A stretch of 5,586 nucleotides of DNA from an uncultured Paracoccaceae bacterium (GTDB taxonomy: Bacteria; Pseudomonadota; Alphaproteobacteria; Rhodobacterales; Rhodobacteraceae), in the NCBI GenBank assembly GCA_937927885.1, contig CALEZJ010000115.1:1-5586 (forward strand). The letters are read 5' to 3'. This document shows positions 4,640 to 5,586 of the stretch, one piece after another. Position 1 is the stretch's first letter, and each line of letters opens with the position of its first letter. A model generated the notes under the pieces. It was given only the letters and a program-made list of their open reading frames with translations. It was not told the DNA's origin and searched no databases. The position numbers and the translations under genes were made by a program.

Positions 4640-5350
4640 ATGCGTGTCCTCCTCGTCGAAGACGATCCGACAACGTCGCGCAGCATCGAATTGATGCTGA
4701 CACACGCCAATTTCAACGTCTACTGCACCGACCTCGGCGAGGAAGCGATCGAGCTTGGCAAGCTCTATGATTACGATCTGATCCTGCTCGATCTGAACCT
4801 GCCCGACATGGCAGGGCTGGAGGTGTTGCGCCACATCCGTCTGGCCAGGGTCAACACGCCGATCCTGATCCTGACCGGAGAGGACAGCACCGATATCAAG
4901 CTGAAAGGGTTTGGCCAGGGAGCCGACGACTATATGACCAAACCCTTTCACCGCGACGAACTGGTGGCGCGCATCCACGCGATCATCCGCCGCAGCCAGG
5001 GACATTCGCAGGCGATCATCCATACCGGTCGCATCTCGGTCAATCTGGACGCCAAGACGGTCGAGGCTGCGGGAAAACCCGTGCATCTGACCGGCAAGGA
5101 ATACCAGATGCTGGAACTGCTCAGTCTTCGAAAGGGCACGACCCTGACCAAGGAGATGTTCCTCAACCATCTCTACGGTGGCATGGATGAGCCCGAACTG
5201 AAGATCATCGACGTCTTCATCTGCAAGTTGCGCAAGAAACTTGCCGAAGCCACCGATGGCGCCAATTACATCGAAACGGTCTGGGGGCGCGGCTATGTGT
5301 TGCGCGATCCTGCCCGCACACCCGAACGCGCGCGCGCCATAGGCGCGTGA
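4640..5350 (+). CDS. ctrA: Cell-cycle response regulator CtrA (OmpR/PhoB type)
   Basis: CtrA is a DNA-binding response regulator phosphorylated through the CckA-ChpT relay. It is essential in Caulobacter, while in many Rhodobacterales it is dispensable and controls motility and gene-transfer agents. The 236-residue protein has a receiver domain (about 1-118) with the acidic pocket VEDD (6-9), phosphoacceptor Asp51 in LLDLNLPD (49-56), Thr79 in LTGED and Lys101 in TKPFH (100-104). The winged-helix domain (about 125-222) contains [18 protein letters not shown] (149-166), [18 protein letters not shown] (171-188) and [13 protein letters not shown] (212-224), which as I recall match Caulobacter CtrA. 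The 14-residue tail after LRD is divergent and ends in GA rather than the Ala-Ala that serves as ClpXP signal in Caulobacter. ATG 4640 has GGAG eight bases upstream. The upstream gap carries candidate CtrA and CcrM sites. Confidence 0.97.
   Translation: MRVLLVEDDPTTSRSIELMLTHANFNVYCTDLGEEAIELGKLYDYDLILLDLNLPDMAGLEVLRHIRLARVNTPILILTGEDSTDIKLKGFGQGADDYMTKPFHRDELVARIHAIIRRSQGHSQAIIHTGRISVNLDAKTVEAAGKPVHLTGKEYQMLELLSLRKGTTLTKEMFLNHLYGGMDEPELKIIDVFICKLRKKLAEATDGANYIETVWGRGYVLRDPARTPERARAIGA
5331..5349 (+). other. GC-rich hairpin across the ctrA stop codon
   Basis: Bases 5331-5338 pair with 5342-5349 (eight pairs, one of them G-U) around an ATA loop. The core is CGCGCC-ATA-GGCGCG. The stem includes part of the TGA stop. 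CTTTT follows at 5358-5362, too far away for a standard intrinsic terminator. It could stabilise the 3' end or slow the polymerase, or be a by-product of the CG-rich codons. Confidence 0.3.
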
Positions 5351-5398
5351 CGTCTGGCTTTTCCGACGCCGGGCCCTTATTTGCGAAGGACCATGCGC

Positions 5399-5404
5399 AG
5401 GAGG
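5399..5404 (+). promoter_or_regulatory. Ribosome binding site of ligA
   Basis: A consensus AGGAGG lies five bases before ATG 5410 and supports that start. The ATG at 5393 is out of frame with the ligase sequence. Confidence 0.75.
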
Positions 5405-5409
5405 GGGTC

Positions 5410-5586
5410 ATGGCGTCCGATCGACCGGTTGCAGAACTGACGGAATCCCAGGCTGCCGAGGAACTCGCGCGACTGGCCGAAGACCTTGCGCGCGCGGATC
5501 GCGCCTATCACCAACTCGATGCCCCCGAGATCACCGATGCCGCGTATGATTCGCTCAAGCAGCGCAATCAGGCGATCGAGGTTCGG
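5410..5586 (+). CDS. ligA: NAD-dependent DNA ligase LigA, 5' part (3' end outside the window)
   Basis: LigA seals nicks in DNA during replication and repair, using NAD+ as the source of the adenylate. Only the first 59 codons are in the window. They cover most of the N-terminal Ia domain, which binds the nicotinamide mononucleotide half of NAD+. The five residues needed there in E. coli (Tyr22, His23, Asp32, Tyr35, Asp36) are matched with identical spacing by Tyr33, His34, Asp43, Tyr46 and Asp47, within the motif YHQLDAPEITDAAYD (33-47). The start is supported by AGGAGG at 5399-5404. The gene begins 59 bp after ctrA on the same strand, with no clear promoter or strong terminator between them, so read-through from ctrA is possible. 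Some ten extra residues precede the usual start of the domain. Confidence 0.93.
   Translation, partial: MASDRPVAELTESQAAEELARLAEDLARADRAYHQLDAPEITDAAYDSLKQRNQAIEVR

Noticed and set aside
4181..5170. 329-codon open frame on the minus strand opposite sciP and ctrA
   Set aside because: It spans two highly conserved genes and their regulatory gap and shows no family motif. High-GC coding DNA often leaves the opposite strand open.
1..5586. Search for mobile elements, CRISPR arrays, tRNA or rRNA genes, attachment sites and riboswitches
   Set aside because: I saw no transposase or integrase motifs, spaced direct repeats, tRNA cloverleaf or known leader motif. Every large frame is a conserved housekeeping or regulatory gene.

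Overview
The window is about 65% GC and reads as an ordinary, well-conserved chromosomal segment of an alphaproteobacterium, most likely in the order Rhodobacterales (Rhodobacter/Paracoccus/Roseobacter relatives). The evidence is the protein families and their order: lpxA-lpxI-lpxB (LpxI in place of LpxH), an alphaproteobacterial-type MnmA, and the cell-cycle pair sciP-ctrA followed by ligA. No mobile element, CRISPR array, tRNA or rRNA is visible.

Layout. (1) Positions 1-2368, + strand: the end of a lipid A operon. It holds the 3' part of lpxA, then lpxI and lpxB, joined by stop/start overlaps (ATGA at 414-417, GTGA at 1211-1214), which suggests translational coupling. (2) Positions 2424-4113, - strand: mnmA (tRNA 2-thiouridylase) followed after 76 bp by a small secreted DUF2059 protein. 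This pair converges on lpxB across a 55-bp gap with no clear terminator. (3) Positions 4114-4267: a divergent intergenic region with a good sigma70-type promoter for mnmA and a CtrA-box-like site facing sciP. (4) Positions 4268-5350, + strand: sciP (DUF1153, small CtrA inhibitor) and ctrA (response regulator). The 93-bp gap between them holds three GANTC (CcrM-type) sites, a near-consensus CtrA box and a long inverted repeat. (5) Positions 5410 to the end: the first 59 codons of ligA, NAD-dependent DNA ligase.

How the genes fit together. LpxA, LpxI and LpxB catalyse the first, fourth and fifth steps of lipid A synthesis. CtrA controls cell-cycle, motility and (in Rhodobacterales) gene-transfer-agent genes, and SciP restrains CtrA-activated promoters. 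Their adjacency, with CtrA-like boxes ahead of both, suggests a small self-regulating module.

I see no clearly new biological system. The most interesting signals are non-coding: the GANTC cluster, CtrA box and inverted repeat stacked upstream of ctrA, and the matching box upstream of sciP. The motif counts were made by eye and should be recomputed.
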